From an uncultured Bacteroidales bacterium (GTDB taxonomy: Bacteria > Bacteroidota > Bacteroidia > Bacteroidales > CAIWKO01), in NCBI GenBank assembly GCA_903913285.1, contig CAIWKO010000036.1:1-64000 (forward strand): 64,000 nucleotides of DNA. The letters are read 5' to 3'. This document shows, one piece after another, positions 1-8,681 of the stretch. Position numbers and translations under genes: made by a program. The notes beneath the pieces are model-generated. The model saw only the letters and a list, made by a program, of their open reading frames with translations. It made no database searches and was not told the DNA's origin. Within the stretch, counting starts at the first letter, position 1. Every line of letters starts with the position of its first letter.

Positions 1-1
1 A

Positions 2-970
2 ACTGCCAACGGTGCAACTAATTTTATTTGGTCTCCATCTGCAGGGCTGAATATTTCTACAGGTCCTGTAGTTATCGCAAACCCTGTTACAAGCACTATA
101 TATACCGTCACAGGATCAAATTCCGATGGGTGTATGGGCGTTAATACAGTTTCCGTTAATTATTACGATTCAACGGCTGTCAGCATCTTTGCTATACCCG
201 ACAATGGATGTATACCGCTTGATGTCACTTTTAATTATGTACCAGCCTCTATTATTGCCGATTCAACCTGGCACTGGTATTTCGATGATGCTTCAAGCGG
301 AAATAATACATCGCAGGATTCTGTCGGTCATCATTATTATCAGCAGGCAGGTAATTATATGATTACATTTTCAGCTTTGGACATACACGGATGCCATATC
401 ACTGCAATAACAACTGTTAATGGATATCCTGTACCCAATGCAGATTTTTATTATAATCCCGGATTAGGTATTGCAGATATTGAAGCCATTAATTTTGCGG
501 ATATTTCTACTAATGCATATTATTGGTTATGGGATTTCGGAGATCCGGCTTCAAACAACGATAATAATTCCAATCTGGTAAATCCAACTCACATGTATGC
601 CGATTCGGGTTCTTACACCGTACAACTTATCGTTATTTCTAACCATAACTGCAGCGATACTGCCTATCATATTATTGAGGTCGATCCGGGTATGATCATA
701 TGGGTGCCCAATGCTTTCACCCCGAACAGTGATAACAAGAATGATGTCTTCAAACCTGTTATTACAGGAATCGACAGATCTACCTATCAGCTGTTGATCT
801 ACGATAGGTGGGGAAAACAGGTATTCGTTTCCAATAATCTCGATCTGGGTTGGGATGGTACAATGAATGGCAAAAATTTCGAAATGGGAGTATATACTTA
901 TATTATCACCTTTAACGAATATGACGGTGTTAAGCATAAATATGTCGGGGCAGTTACGCTTATCAGATAA
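2..970 (+). CDS. T9SS cargo protein, C-terminal part (PKD + CHU_C/type B sorting domain), 5' truncated
   Basis: This reading frame is open from base 2 to the stop at 970, so the gene begins before the window; 322 residues are visible. Near position 530 a PKD-type module shows the WDFGD core followed by NPTHMY and GSYTV. The last ~85 residues begin VPNAFTPNSDNKNDVF and contain IYDRWGKQVF and a GWDG motif. This is the gliding-motility-associated C-terminal (CHU_C) domain that directs proteins through the type IX secretion system as a type B signal. The product is therefore expected to be a large secreted or surface-attached protein. Its N-terminal function cannot be seen. The internal ATGs at 126 and 134 are not starts, because coding continues upstream in the same frame as 134. 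Confidence 0.9.
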   Translation, partial: TANGATNFIWSPSAGLNISTGPVVIANPVTSTIYTVTGSNSDGCMGVNTVSVNYYDSTAVSIFAIPDNGCIPLDVTFNYVPASIIADSTWHWYFDDASSGNNTSQDSVGHHYYQQAGNYMITFSALDIHGCHITAITTVNGYPVPNADFYYNPGLGIADIEAINFADISTNAYYWLWDFGDPASNNDNNSNLVNPTHMYADSGSYTVQLIVISNHNCSDTAYHIIEVDPGMIIWVPNAFTPNSDNKNDVFKPVITGIDRSTYQLLIYDRWGKQVFVSNNLDLGWDGTMNGKNFEMGVYTYIITFNEYDGVKHKYVGAVTLIR

Positions 971-1058
971 ATATAATATTATCGAAGTCTTAAAGAGATA
1001 GTGTTATAGAAAGAGGAAGAAGAGTTAAATAACTTTGAGTAAAGCTATTCAAAGCCTA

Positions 1059-1604
1059 TTATTTCCCGGTTATCCAGTTTGTTATCTTTTCACAATCAGG
1101 CTTTTCAGCAGGGGCAACCTCGCCAACAAGGTTTCCTTTTTCGTCTACCATATACTTCTGAAAATTCCATTTGATCTTGGAATCCATTACTCCATTCATT
1201 GTTTTTGTAGTGAGCCATTTGTAAATCGGATCGATATCATCACCTTTTACCGATATCTTAGACATCATCGGGAAAGTAACCCCATAATTGGCAGTACAGA
1301 ATTCTTTTATCTCTGCATTTGTACCCGGTTCCTGACTTAGGAAGTTATTCGCAGGAAATCCAATGATAATAAATTTTTTACCCCCATATTTTTTGTACAA
1401 AACTTCGAGATCTTTATATTGAGGTGTGTTGCCGCATTTAGAGGCCGTGTTTACGATCAGTACTTTTTTTCCAATTAGTGATGAAAATAAAAAATCTTCA
1501 CCCGTTATCGTTTTAGTTTTTAGATCGTAGAATCCATTTTTGTTCTGTGCTGATATCATTCCTGAAAACAGGAAAATAATTCCAAACAGTATGTTCTTTT
1601 TCAT
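1059..1604 (-). CDS. Exported glutathione peroxidase-like thiol peroxidase
   Basis: A 181-residue protein with an N-terminal signal peptide (residues 1-19, ending ISAQ), so it probably acts in the periplasm. The fold signature of the glutathione peroxidase family is clear: VNTASKCG with peroxidatic Cys57, QEPGTNAEI, YGVTFPMM, and IKWNF with Trp146 and Asn147 of the catalytic tetrad. The usual GFPCNQF block reads GFPANNF here, so the Gln of the tetrad is replaced by Asn87 and the resolving-type Cys by Ala85. The role is presumably reduction of hydroperoxides using thioredoxin-like donors, as is usual for bacterial non-selenium members. It is a single-gene unit convergent with the upstream T9SS gene. 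Confidence 0.88.
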   Translation of the reverse strand: MKKNILFGIIFLFSGMISAQNKNGFYDLKTKTITGEDFLFSSLIGKKVLIVNTASKCGNTPQYKDLEVLYKKYGGKKFIIIGFPANNFLSQEPGTNAEIKEFCTANYGVTFPMMSKISVKGDDIDPIYKWLTTKTMNGVMDSKIKWNFQKYMVDEKGNLVGEVAPAEKPDCEKITNWITGK

Positions 1605-1754
1605 GATCTTTAGTAATTAGTATTATTATTAAAAACTTTTAATTTTTTATTTATTGTAATGCATATATACAAAGTTACAAAAAATGAGGAAAAATTGCAA
1701 GTTTTATTTTAGCCTTCCTGAATTATTAAACTTTCATCTTTCCTAAATTAAATG

Positions 1755-1762
1755 TACCTTTG
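1755..1762 (+). promoter_or_regulatory. TAnnTTTG promoter of the nusB operon
   Basis: TACCTTTG matches the Bacteroidetes -7 consensus TAnnTTTG. It lies just after the ATG at 1752, so that ATG would not be transcribed from this promoter. This places the nusB start at 1794. Confidence 0.65.
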
Positions 1763-1793
1763 CCGAAATTTATCTTTAGACTATAATTTCTTA

Positions 1794-2756
1794 ATGATTA
1801 CCCGCAGAATACTCAGAATAAAGGTGATGCAAGCCCTATACGCGTTCTTTCAATCTGGTTCGGAACGAGTTGATATTGCCGAAAAAAACCTGTTGAAAAA
1901 CATCAATGCCATATACGACCTCTATATCTACCAGATATCGTATCTGCTCGAAATTGTTGATTTTGCCCGCGAAAACATCGAAAATTCGAAAAACAAATAT
2001 TTTCCAACACAGGAAGAGACGAATCCCAATACCCGATTTGTTGATAATTATTTAATTCGGATATTAGAAAGCAATCCTGATTATATTCGCAAACGTGATG
2101 CTTTGAAAATTAATTGGGCCGATCAGAAAGATATGATACGCAGAAATTATCTGCAGATCAGAGAAACAGATTTTTTTACAGACTATTTGAAATTTCCTGA
2201 AACAACAGATGAAATGGATATGAATGTGCTGGAAGCTATCATCGATAGATTTATTACCGATAATGAAGAGCTTCAGCAATATTTTGAAGAGATGAACGTT
2301 TTTTGGGCTGACGATTTTGATATAGCTTGCTTTATGCTGGCAAAAACCATCAAACAGTTCAAGCATACAAACGATACGATAAATTTCTTGCCTAAACTGT
2401 TTGGAAATGGAAGCGAAAGCGATGAAAAAGAGGAAAATAAGTTTATTTCTGATCTGTTCTGCAAAACCATTATCCATAGAGCAGAATTTGATGATATGAT
2501 TGAATCGAAGGTAGATAATTGGGAAATTGACCGTATTGCTTTGATGGATTCGTTGCTGCTGAAAATGGCGATTACTGAGTTCGTTGATTTTTCAACAATA
2601 CCTACTAAAGTAACCATTAACGAGTATATTGATATATCAAAAATGTACAGCACTCCAAAAAGTAAGATATTTATAAACGGACTTTTAGATAAGATACTTT
2701 TTGATCTGATGGAGAAAAAGAAAATTAAAAAAACGGGTAGGGGACTAATTGGATAA
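1794..2756 (+). CDS. nusB: Transcription antitermination factor NusB (long Bacteroidetes form)
   Basis: 320 residues from ATG 1794 (MITRRILRIKVMQALYAFFQSG). The N-terminus carries the NusB RRxxRxxxMQALYA signature, and the C-terminus carries the other conserved block, roughly residues 240-310 (IDRIALMDSLLLKMAITEF ... INEYIDISKMYSTPKS ... FINGLLDKI). Between them is a long insertion absent from the ~140-residue enterobacterial protein but usual in Bacteroidetes. NusB binds boxA RNA with ribosomal protein S10 and supports antitermination in rRNA operons. An earlier in-frame ATG at 1752 lies upstream of the -7 element at 1755 and was rejected. The gene heads a cluster with the DUF1573, yajC, ybbR and coaE genes, an arrangement common in this phylum. 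Confidence 0.93.
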   Translation: MITRRILRIKVMQALYAFFQSGSERVDIAEKNLLKNINAIYDLYIYQISYLLEIVDFARENIENSKNKYFPTQEETNPNTRFVDNYLIRILESNPDYIRKRDALKINWADQKDMIRRNYLQIRETDFFTDYLKFPETTDEMDMNVLEAIIDRFITDNEELQQYFEEMNVFWADDFDIACFMLAKTIKQFKHTNDTINFLPKLFGNGSESDEKEENKFISDLFCKTIIHRAEFDDMIESKVDNWEIDRIALMDSLLLKMAITEFVDFSTIPTKVTINEYIDISKMYSTPKSKIFINGLLDKILFDLMEKKKIKKTGRGLIG

Positions 2757-2809
2757 AAGGATTAATAATAAATCAAAGAGCTAAAATAATAACCTTTCAA
2801 GTTTTTTTG

Positions 2810-2817
2810 TAATTTTG
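2810..2817 (+). promoter_or_regulatory. TAnnTTTG promoter before the DUF1573 lipoprotein gene
   Basis: TAATTTTG, 13 bases before the ATG at 2831, matches the Bacteroidetes -7 element. It suggests a second internal promoter after nusB. Confidence 0.55.
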
Positions 2818-2830
2818 TAAAAAAACAATA

Positions 2831-3289
2831 ATGAAAAAGATCACCTATATATTTGCAGTATTAATGCTTTTTTTTGCAGCTTGTGGCAACTCATCCGATA
2901 ATATTTTAAGTACAGATTTGGTAAATAACCCGAATTCAGCTAACGGAAATATTGATATGAGCAAGTTGCCCAAGTTTGAGTTTCAGTCGGAAGAGCATGA
3001 TTTTGGTAAAATTCAACAAGGCGAAAAAGTGTCGTATGTGTTTAAATTTAAAAATGTTGGCAAATCAGACTTGATCATTTCCGATGCAAAAGCTTCATGC
3101 GGCTGTACAGTTGCTGATTATCCAAAGACTCCCGTAAAACCGGGTGTTGAAGGCGAGATAAGTGTGTCATTTAATAGTGAAGGCAAAAAAGGAATTCAGA
3201 ATAAAACGGTTACTTTACTTGCAAATACACAACCCAATTCAAAAGTTATTACAATTAAAGCTGAAATAATAGTAAACGCAAACAATTAA
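2831..3289 (+). CDS. DUF1573 lipoprotein
   Basis: 152 residues. A type II signal peptide ends with the lipobox FFAAC (Cys18), so the protein should be lipid-anchored at the cell envelope. The rest is a single DUF1573 immunoglobulin-like domain: FQSEEHDFGKIQQGEKVSYVF, then FKNVGKSDLIISDAKASCGCTV, then PVKPGVEGEISVSFNSEGK. The SCGCT motif and the pattern HDFGxIxxGE are typical. Its biochemical role is unknown in the family. It sits between nusB and yajC, 11 bases before yajC, as often seen in Bacteroidetes. Confidence 0.9.
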   Translation: MKKITYIFAVLMLFFAACGNSSDNILSTDLVNNPNSANGNIDMSKLPKFEFQSEEHDFGKIQQGEKVSYVFKFKNVGKSDLIISDAKASCGCTVADYPKTPVKPGVEGEISVSFNSEGKKGIQNKTVTLLANTQPNSKVITIKAEIIVNANN

Positions 3290-3300
3290 AAAAAAACAAT

Positions 3301-3627
3301 ATGAATTTAATGAATGTTTTATTGATGGCTTCTCAGGGCGGAACCCCAGGTAGCGGCGGAAGTAGTGCAGTGAGCACTATTGTCATGATGGTCTTGATCG
3401 TTGTGGTATTCTATTTTTTCTTTATCCGTCCACAAACTAAGAAAAATAAAGAACTGAAAAAATTTAGAGAAGGCTTGAAAAAAGGTGATAAAGTTATCAC
3501 TGCAGGTGGAGTTCACGGAAAGATACTGGAAGTGAATGAAACTACTGTAATAATGGAAACCGAAGGTCAAGGCAGACTGAAAGTTGAAAAAATGTCGGTT
3601 TCTTCAATAATCTCGAGCGGAGAATAA
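3301..3627 (+). CDS. yajC: Preprotein translocase subunit YajC
   Basis: 108 residues with a short glycine/serine-rich N-terminus and one transmembrane helix (about 24-42). This is followed by the family hallmark FFIRPQTKKNKEL and the basic cytoplasmic domain LKKGDKVITAGGVHGKILEV. YajC associates with SecDF and the SecYEG translocon in the inner membrane and assists protein export. The gene follows the DUF1573 gene by 11 bases and precedes the YbbR gene, consistent with one operon. Confidence 0.95.
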   Translation: MNLMNVLLMASQGGTPGSGGSSAVSTIVMMVLIVVVFYFFFIRPQTKKNKELKKFREGLKKGDKVITAGGVHGKILEVNETTVIMETEGQGRLKVEKMSVSSIISSGE

Positions 3628-3660
3628 TATATTTTTTACTTTAACTAAATCATATTAAAA

Positions 3661-4662
3661 TTGACATCAGGAAATACAGACGTTACTCTTGATGAACAAA
3701 CAGTTAAACCTAAGCTTAATAATCAGAAACTTATGCTTTTTGTTTTATGCTTATTTATTTCTGTTATTATGTGGTTTTTAATAAGGTTATCTAAAGATTA
3801 TACCCAATTAGTTCGATTTACTGTTACATACAAGGGGTTGCAAGCAGATAAAATACTTTTAGCTTCGACCGATACAGTATTTTATGCAAATATTCAAACC
3901 AAGGGCTATAATCTTCTATTAAGTAATATCTATAATCTCCCTCACAAGTTTGAAATAGACCTTTCGCAGTATAATCCAAAGCTAAACGGGAGTAATTTTG
4001 AAATAAACATTGAAACCGGCACACTTCATGATGCAATAAGCACCGATTTCAAAGCTAAAGATAAAATAGTTTCTGTTTTACCTGTTACAATGAAAGTGAT
4101 GCTCGAAAAAGCCTTTACAAAAAAGGTTCCTGTTATTATTGATGCAGATATCACTTACGCCACACAATATAATTTGAACCATCAAATCTATTATGACCCA
4201 GACTCGGTTACCATCACTGGAGATCAACAACTAATAAAATCGGTTGATTATATTAAAACTGAGAAGAAATCAATAACAAATTTATCATCAAATACAATAA
4301 TTAGTTTAAAACTGGTTAATGATTTTGATAAATTAAACATTAGATATTCAAGTAACTATGTTAAAATATTTATACCTATAGTTCAATATACAGAAGAATC
4401 CGTAGAAACGAATATTCAGCTTGATTCATTAAAAGAAAATTATAAGATTACCACCTTCCCAGACAAAGTGAAGGTTTACTTCTTTGTTAATTTGCCCGAT
4501 TATCAAAAAATAAAAGCAGATTCGTTTTCTACTGCTATAAATGCCACAGAAATCATCAATTCGAAAAACAATCTGACGAAAGTATACGTGAAGCATGCAC
4601 CATCTTTTGTAAAGGTTCAGCGTATAGAACCAGAATTTGTGGAATATCTAATTCATAAATAA
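3661..4662 (+). CDS. YbbR-like domain membrane protein
   Basis: 333 residues if translation begins at TTG 3661. The alternative ATG at 3733 would start directly at the single transmembrane helix (LMLFVLCLFISVIMWFLI, about residues 24-41), leaving no cytoplasmic basic segment, so the TTG is preferred with moderate certainty. The extracytoplasmic part contains YbbR-type beta domains, for example KKVPVIIDADITYATQYN and QIYYDPDSVTITGDQQLIKSVDYIKT. YbbR/CdaR proteins in Firmicutes regulate the CdaA diadenylate cyclase; no cdaA is in this window, so that role is not supported here. The stop codon overlaps the ATG of coaE by one base (TAATG), which implies translational coupling. Confidence 0.85.
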   Translation: MTSGNTDVTLDEQTVKPKLNNQKLMLFVLCLFISVIMWFLIRLSKDYTQLVRFTVTYKGLQADKILLASTDTVFYANIQTKGYNLLLSNIYNLPHKFEIDLSQYNPKLNGSNFEINIETGTLHDAISTDFKAKDKIVSVLPVTMKVMLEKAFTKKVPVIIDADITYATQYNLNHQIYYDPDSVTITGDQQLIKSVDYIKTEKKSITNLSSNTIISLKLVNDFDKLNIRYSSNYVKIFIPIVQYTEESVETNIQLDSLKENYKITTFPDKVKVYFFVNLPDYQKIKADSFSTAINATEIINSKNNLTKVYVKHAPSFVKVQRIEPEFVEYLIHK

Positions 4663-5240
4663 TGAAAAAGGTTGGTCTTACAGGCGGAATCGGTACCGGC
4701 AAATCTATAGTGTCACGGGTATTTTCAGAACTAGGAATATCAGTATTTTATTCTGATAATGAAGCAAAAAAAGCATATTTGGATGATATGGTTTTGCTCA
4801 AAGTAAGGGATATGTTTGGAGACAGTGTTTTTGAACAAGAAACACTTAACATTGAGAAGCTAGCAACAATTGTTTTTGCAAACAATGATAGTTTAACAAA
4901 GCTAAATAATATTATTCATCCTTTTACGATGGACTTATACGATGAATGGATTGATCAGCATAAAGAAGATGTTTATACTATTATGGAATCGGCAATAATT
5001 TTCGAAGCAGAAATTCACAAGCAATTTGATAAGATAATTACCGTTAATGCACCAATAGAAATTTGTATAAAAAGAGTGATGGAAAGAGATAATATATCGA
5101 AAGAATCTGTTTTACAACGAATGGAATCTCAGTTTGCTACTAACTTTAACACAGAAAAGTCTGATTTTGTAATAATTAATGATGATAAAACATTGATATT
5201 ACAGCAGGTACTTGACATTCACAATACATTGATTTTTTAA
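4662..5240 (+). CDS. coaE: Dephospho-CoA kinase
   Basis: 192 residues, beginning with the P-loop MKKVGLTGGIGTGKS (residues 8-15) followed by the family pattern VFSELGISVFYSDNEAKKAY. Later blocks NNIIHPFT and ESAIIFEA are characteristic of CoaE. The enzyme phosphorylates the 3'-hydroxyl of dephospho-CoA, the last step of coenzyme A synthesis, in the cytoplasm. Length and motif order are normal. The start overlaps the ybbR-like stop by one base, and the gene is followed nine bases later by an exported nitroreductase. Confidence 0.95.
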   Translation: MKKVGLTGGIGTGKSIVSRVFSELGISVFYSDNEAKKAYLDDMVLLKVRDMFGDSVFEQETLNIEKLATIVFANNDSLTKLNNIIHPFTMDLYDEWIDQHKEDVYTIMESAIIFEAEIHKQFDKIITVNAPIEICIKRVMERDNISKESVLQRMESQFATNFNTEKSDFVIINDDKTLILQQVLDIHNTLIF

Positions 5241-5249
5241 AATACAGTT

Positions 5250-5888
5250 ATGAAAAGAAGACTTTTTACTTTACTATTTGTTTTAATAACAATTTCCGGA
5301 TTTTCACAGGATCTTGCTGACATACAACTTCCCAAACCAAATATGGAAGGCGGTAAGCCACTGATGGAAGCATTGAAGAATCGCCAGACACGTCGTGAAT
5401 TTTCGGATAAAGAACTAACCCAACAACAATTATCTGATTTGTTGTGGGCTGCATTTGGCATCAACCGTCCCGAAAGCGGAAAAAGAACAGCTCCATCAGC
5501 AGTTAACTGGCAGGAAACGATAGTTTATGTTTGCTTGAAAACAGGAGTATATTCTTATGATGCAAAAAATAATCTTTTGAAAGCTATTAATAAAGAAGAC
5601 TCTCGAAGTAAGATGGGAGCACAGGGATTTGTGGGGGATGCCCCTGTGGTTTTGGTATATGTATCTGATTATTCGCAGATGGGTGTTTTAGCAACCAAAG
5701 ATGATAAAGATTTTTATGGCACAGTTGATGTAGGATATATCAGCCAAAATGTTTATCTGTATTGTTCTTCAGAAAATCTTGCGACGGTTGTATTAGGTAT
5801 GATAGACCGAGACAAAATTGCAAAAATTTTGAATCTAGGCAATAATCAGAAAGTTATACTGACGCAATGTGTCGGAAATCCTAAATAA
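5250..5888 (+). CDS. Exported nitroreductase/SagB-type FMN oxidoreductase
   Basis: 212 residues with a signal peptide (residues 1-20, ending ISGFSQ). The nitroreductase fold is shown by NRQTRREFSDKELTQQQLSDLLWAAFGINRP (residues 44 onward; Arg45, Arg48 and Arg49 in the FMN phosphate-binding region), by APSAVNWQE, and by the C-terminal ENLATVVLGMIDRDKIAKIL block. These enzymes reduce nitroaromatics or quinones, or oxidise azoline rings (SagB-like); the substrate cannot be deduced. An exported version is notable because FMN must be loaded outside the cytoplasm. It probably lies at the end of the nusB-coaE operon and converges on clpC. Confidence 0.85.
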   Translation: MKRRLFTLLFVLITISGFSQDLADIQLPKPNMEGGKPLMEALKNRQTRREFSDKELTQQQLSDLLWAAFGINRPESGKRTAPSAVNWQETIVYVCLKTGVYSYDAKNNLLKAINKEDSRSKMGAQGFVGDAPVVLVYVSDYSQMGVLATKDDKDFYGTVDVGYISQNVYLYCSSENLATVVLGMIDRDKIAKILNLGNNQKVILTQCVGNPK

Positions 5889-5902
5889 ATTCTTAAGGAA
5901 AC

Positions 5903-8458
5903 CTATTCCACTGAAGAATCTTTTTCTTTTTTACCGGCTGTTTTCTTTGAAACGATCTTTACTTCGATCTCTTCTTTTTTAGTGTCGTAATCAACAGTAA
6001 TTACATCGCCTTCATGAAGTTTTGATTTTATGATCTCTTCAGCTAATGCATCTTCAATATACTTCTGAATGGCTCTTTTTAACGGACGTGCACCAAAATT
6101 CGGGTCCCAACCCTTATCAATAATAAAATCTTTGGCTTTCGTCAGTACTTTGAGTTTATAACCAAGCAATTTGATACGGTCTTCAACTGCAGAAAGTTCG
6201 ATATCGATAATTTTATGGATATCTTCGCGTTTGATGTCGTCAAAAACAATCACATCGTCAATTCTATTTAAAAATTCAGGTGCAAATGCTTTTTTTAGTG
6301 CATTTTCGATAATGCTTTTTGCATAACCTGATTTGTTTGACTCTTTTGCGGCAGTTTGAAATCCAACACCCTGCCCGAATTCTTTTAATTGGCGCGACCC
6401 TATGTTCGATGTCATAATAACGATACTATTCTTGAAATCGATCTTACGACCAAAACTATCTGTCAGCAATCCGTCGTCAAGTACTTGTAGCAATAAGTGG
6501 AAAACATCTGGATGAGCTTTTTCAATTTCATCGAGTAGTATAACAGAATAGGGCTTACGCCGGATCTTTTCGGTCAGTTGACCACCTTCTTCATATCCTA
6601 CATATCCCGGAGGCGCTCCGATGAGACGGGAGACAGCAAATTTTTCCATGTATTCGCTCATATCGATCCGAATTAATGCATCATCCGAATCGAATAAGTA
6701 TTTCGATAGTACTTTAGCCAAATATGTTTTTCCAACACCTGTAGGACCGAGGAAAATGAATGTGCCGATAGGCTTGTTCGGATCTTTAAGGCCTGCCCGG
6801 TTTCGACGAATGGCTTTAACGACTTTTTTAATTGCATCATCTTGACCGATAACACGAAGCTGCAATTCGTTTTCCATGTTAATCAACCGATTGCTTTCAT
6901 TTTGAGCAATACGTTGCATAGGAACTCCAGTCATCATAGCAACAACAGCAGCAACATCATCTTCGCTAACTTGTTCAAGATTCATTTGGCTCTCGTTGAG
7001 CCATTTTTGTTTTGCCTCTTCCAATTGGTTCTGGAACGTACGTTCATTATCGCGAAGCGTAGCAGCCTCTTCGTATTGTTGACTTTCTATTGCTTTACGT
7101 TTTGATTGACGAACTTCTTCGATCTTACCCTCAATTTTAATGATATTTTCCGGAACATGTATATTGGTAATATGAACACGGGCACCGGCTTCGTCCAAAG
7201 CATCAATGGCTTTATCGGGCAAGCACCGATCGCTGATATAACGAGCCGTTAAACTTACACAAGCCTTTATTGCATCATCAGAGTACTTTACAAGATGATG
7301 TTTTTCGTATTTTTCTTTAATTTTATAAAGAATTTCAATAGTTTCTTCAGGACTGGTGGGTTCTACCAAAACTTTTTGAAAACGTCTTTCTAAAGCCCCA
7401 TCTTTTTCTATATATTGGCGATACTCATCGAGCGTCGTTGCACCTATACATTGAATATCTCCTCTTGATAAAGCAGGCTTAAACATGTTTGAAGCATCAA
7501 GAGACCCTGAGGCACCACCTGCACCAACAATCGTGTGAATTTCGTCAATGAAAATAATTATATCATCGTTTTTTTCCAGTTCATTCAGAACTGCTTTCAT
7601 ACGTTCTTCGAATTGTCCGCGATATTTAGTTCCTGCAACGATAGAAGCAAGGTCAAGCGTAACGATTCGTTTATCAAATAATGCACGGGATACTTTTCTT
7701 TGAACAATCCGTAATGCCAAACCCTCAGCAATAGCTGTTTTCCCAACACCTGCTTCACCTATTAATACAGGATTGTTTTTCTTTCTACGACTTAATATCT
7801 GAGCTATACGTTCCAGTTCCTTTTCCCGGCCAACAACAGGATCCAAACGATCTTCTTCAGCCAGCTTTGTCAAATCCCGGCCAAAATTATCAAGAACAGG
7901 AGTTTTTGATTTTGAGTCGGTAGATTTTTTTATTTCGCCACCAAAAGGACCATCATCAGCTTCTTCATTACCTGAACTACCTGGAATTTCATCTTTAGGA
8001 TCAAATAAGTTTTCATGCCCATCTGAGATCATGTTTTTTAACTCTGATTTGACGGATTCATAATTGACGCCATATTTATTCAGGGTTTTTGTAACTAAGT
8101 TTTCTTCATCTTTAAGTATTGCCAACAAAAGATGCTCAGTACTTATTAATTCAACTTTAAAAGATTGCGCTTCGAGGTATGTGAATTTTAATATTTTTTC
8201 AGATTGTTTGTTTAAAGGTATATTCTGAATATTTCGATCGAGCTCATTATCCTTTTTAATAGTTCTTTCTATTGAACGACGAATATTATCCAGATCAATA
8301 GTTAAAATGCTGAGAATTTTAACTGCCAATCCTTCGCCTTCACGAATTAACCCTAAAAATAAATGTTCGATGCCAATATAATCGTTTCCTAAACGAATTG
8401 CTTCTTCTTTGCTGAATGTAAAAACATCCTTTACACGTTGAGAGAATTTTGCTTCCAT
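5903..8458 (-). CDS. clpC: ClpC AAA+ unfoldase, Clp protease ATP-binding subunit
   Basis: 851 residues, normal for ClpC. Order of domains: two Clp N repeats (about 1-145) and an acidic/Ser-rich linker. Then comes AAA module 1 with Walker [10 protein letters not shown] (about 232-240) and [20 protein letters not shown] coiled-coil (about 450-480, [20 protein letters not shown]) distinguishes ClpC from ClpB. AAA module 2 has Walker A GPTGVGKT (about 565-572) and the [16 protein letters not shown] block. The protein unfolds substrates for ClpP and takes part in stress proteolysis. It is divergent from gyrA, an arrangement common in this phylum, and has a good TTTG-N19-TAATTTTG promoter. Confidence 0.96.
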   Translation of the reverse strand: MEAKFSQRVKDVFTFSKEEAIRLGNDYIGIEHLFLGLIREGEGLAVKILSILTIDLDNIRRSIERTIKKDNELDRNIQNIPLNKQSEKILKFTYLEAQSFKVELISTEHLLLAILKDEENLVTKTLNKYGVNYESVKSELKNMISDGHENLFDPKDEIPGSSGNEEADDGPFGGEIKKSTDSKSKTPVLDNFGRDLTKLAEEDRLDPVVGREKELERIAQILSRRKKNNPVLIGEAGVGKTAIAEGLALRIVQRKVSRALFDKRIVTLDLASIVAGTKYRGQFEERMKAVLNELEKNDDIIIFIDEIHTIVGAGGASGSLDASNMFKPALSRGDIQCIGATTLDEYRQYIEKDGALERRFQKVLVEPTSPEETIEILYKIKEKYEKHHLVKYSDDAIKACVSLTARYISDRCLPDKAIDALDEAGARVHITNIHVPENIIKIEGKIEEVRQSKRKAIESQQYEEAATLRDNERTFQNQLEEAKQKWLNESQMNLEQVSEDDVAAVVAMMTGVPMQRIAQNESNRLINMENELQLRVIGQDDAIKKVVKAIRRNRAGLKDPNKPIGTFIFLGPTGVGKTYLAKVLSKYLFDSDDALIRIDMSEYMEKFAVSRLIGAPPGYVGYEEGGQLTEKIRRKPYSVILLDEIEKAHPDVFHLLLQVLDDGLLTDSFGRKIDFKNSIVIMTSNIGSRQLKEFGQGVGFQTAAKESNKSGYAKSIIENALKKAFAPEFLNRIDDVIVFDDIKREDIHKIIDIELSAVEDRIKLLGYKLKVLTKAKDFIIDKGWDPNFGARPLKRAIQKYIEDALAEEIIKSKLHEGDVITVDYDTKKEEIEVKIVSKKTAGKKEKDSSVE

Positions 8459-8488
8459 ACTACTTTATATATCTGTCTATAATTTAGT

Positions 8489-8519
8489 CAAAATTACGAA
8501 AAAAAAATGACTTGTCAAA
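8489..8519 (-). promoter_or_regulatory. clpC promoter, TTTG-N19-TAATTTTG
   Basis: On the minus strand, TTTG (8519-8516) is followed after 19 bases by TAATTTTG (8496-8489), 30 bases before the clpC ATG. This matches both the -33 and the -7 Bacteroidetes elements. No stress-specific operator was recognised. Confidence 0.7.
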
Positions 8520-8681
8520 AATACTTACAAACCAATATAACGCAATAAAGGACAAGCTTATTTTTCAACATGAATTTGTTAGTAATAAAATCAAAAAAAT
8601 AGTGTCCGGTTTGGAAAAAAAGTAGTAATTTCGTTAAAGTATTATTATTTATAATTATCTAAAAATGAAGTATTTACAGAT

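Noticed and set aside
126-362. A 78-codon frame at the window start.
   Set aside because: It overlaps the T9SS protein frame, which continues from base 2, and shows no motif.
3661-4662. A c-di-AMP regulatory role for the YbbR-like protein.
   Set aside because: No diadenylate cyclase gene is in the window and the cluster is the ordinary nusB-yajC-coaE type.
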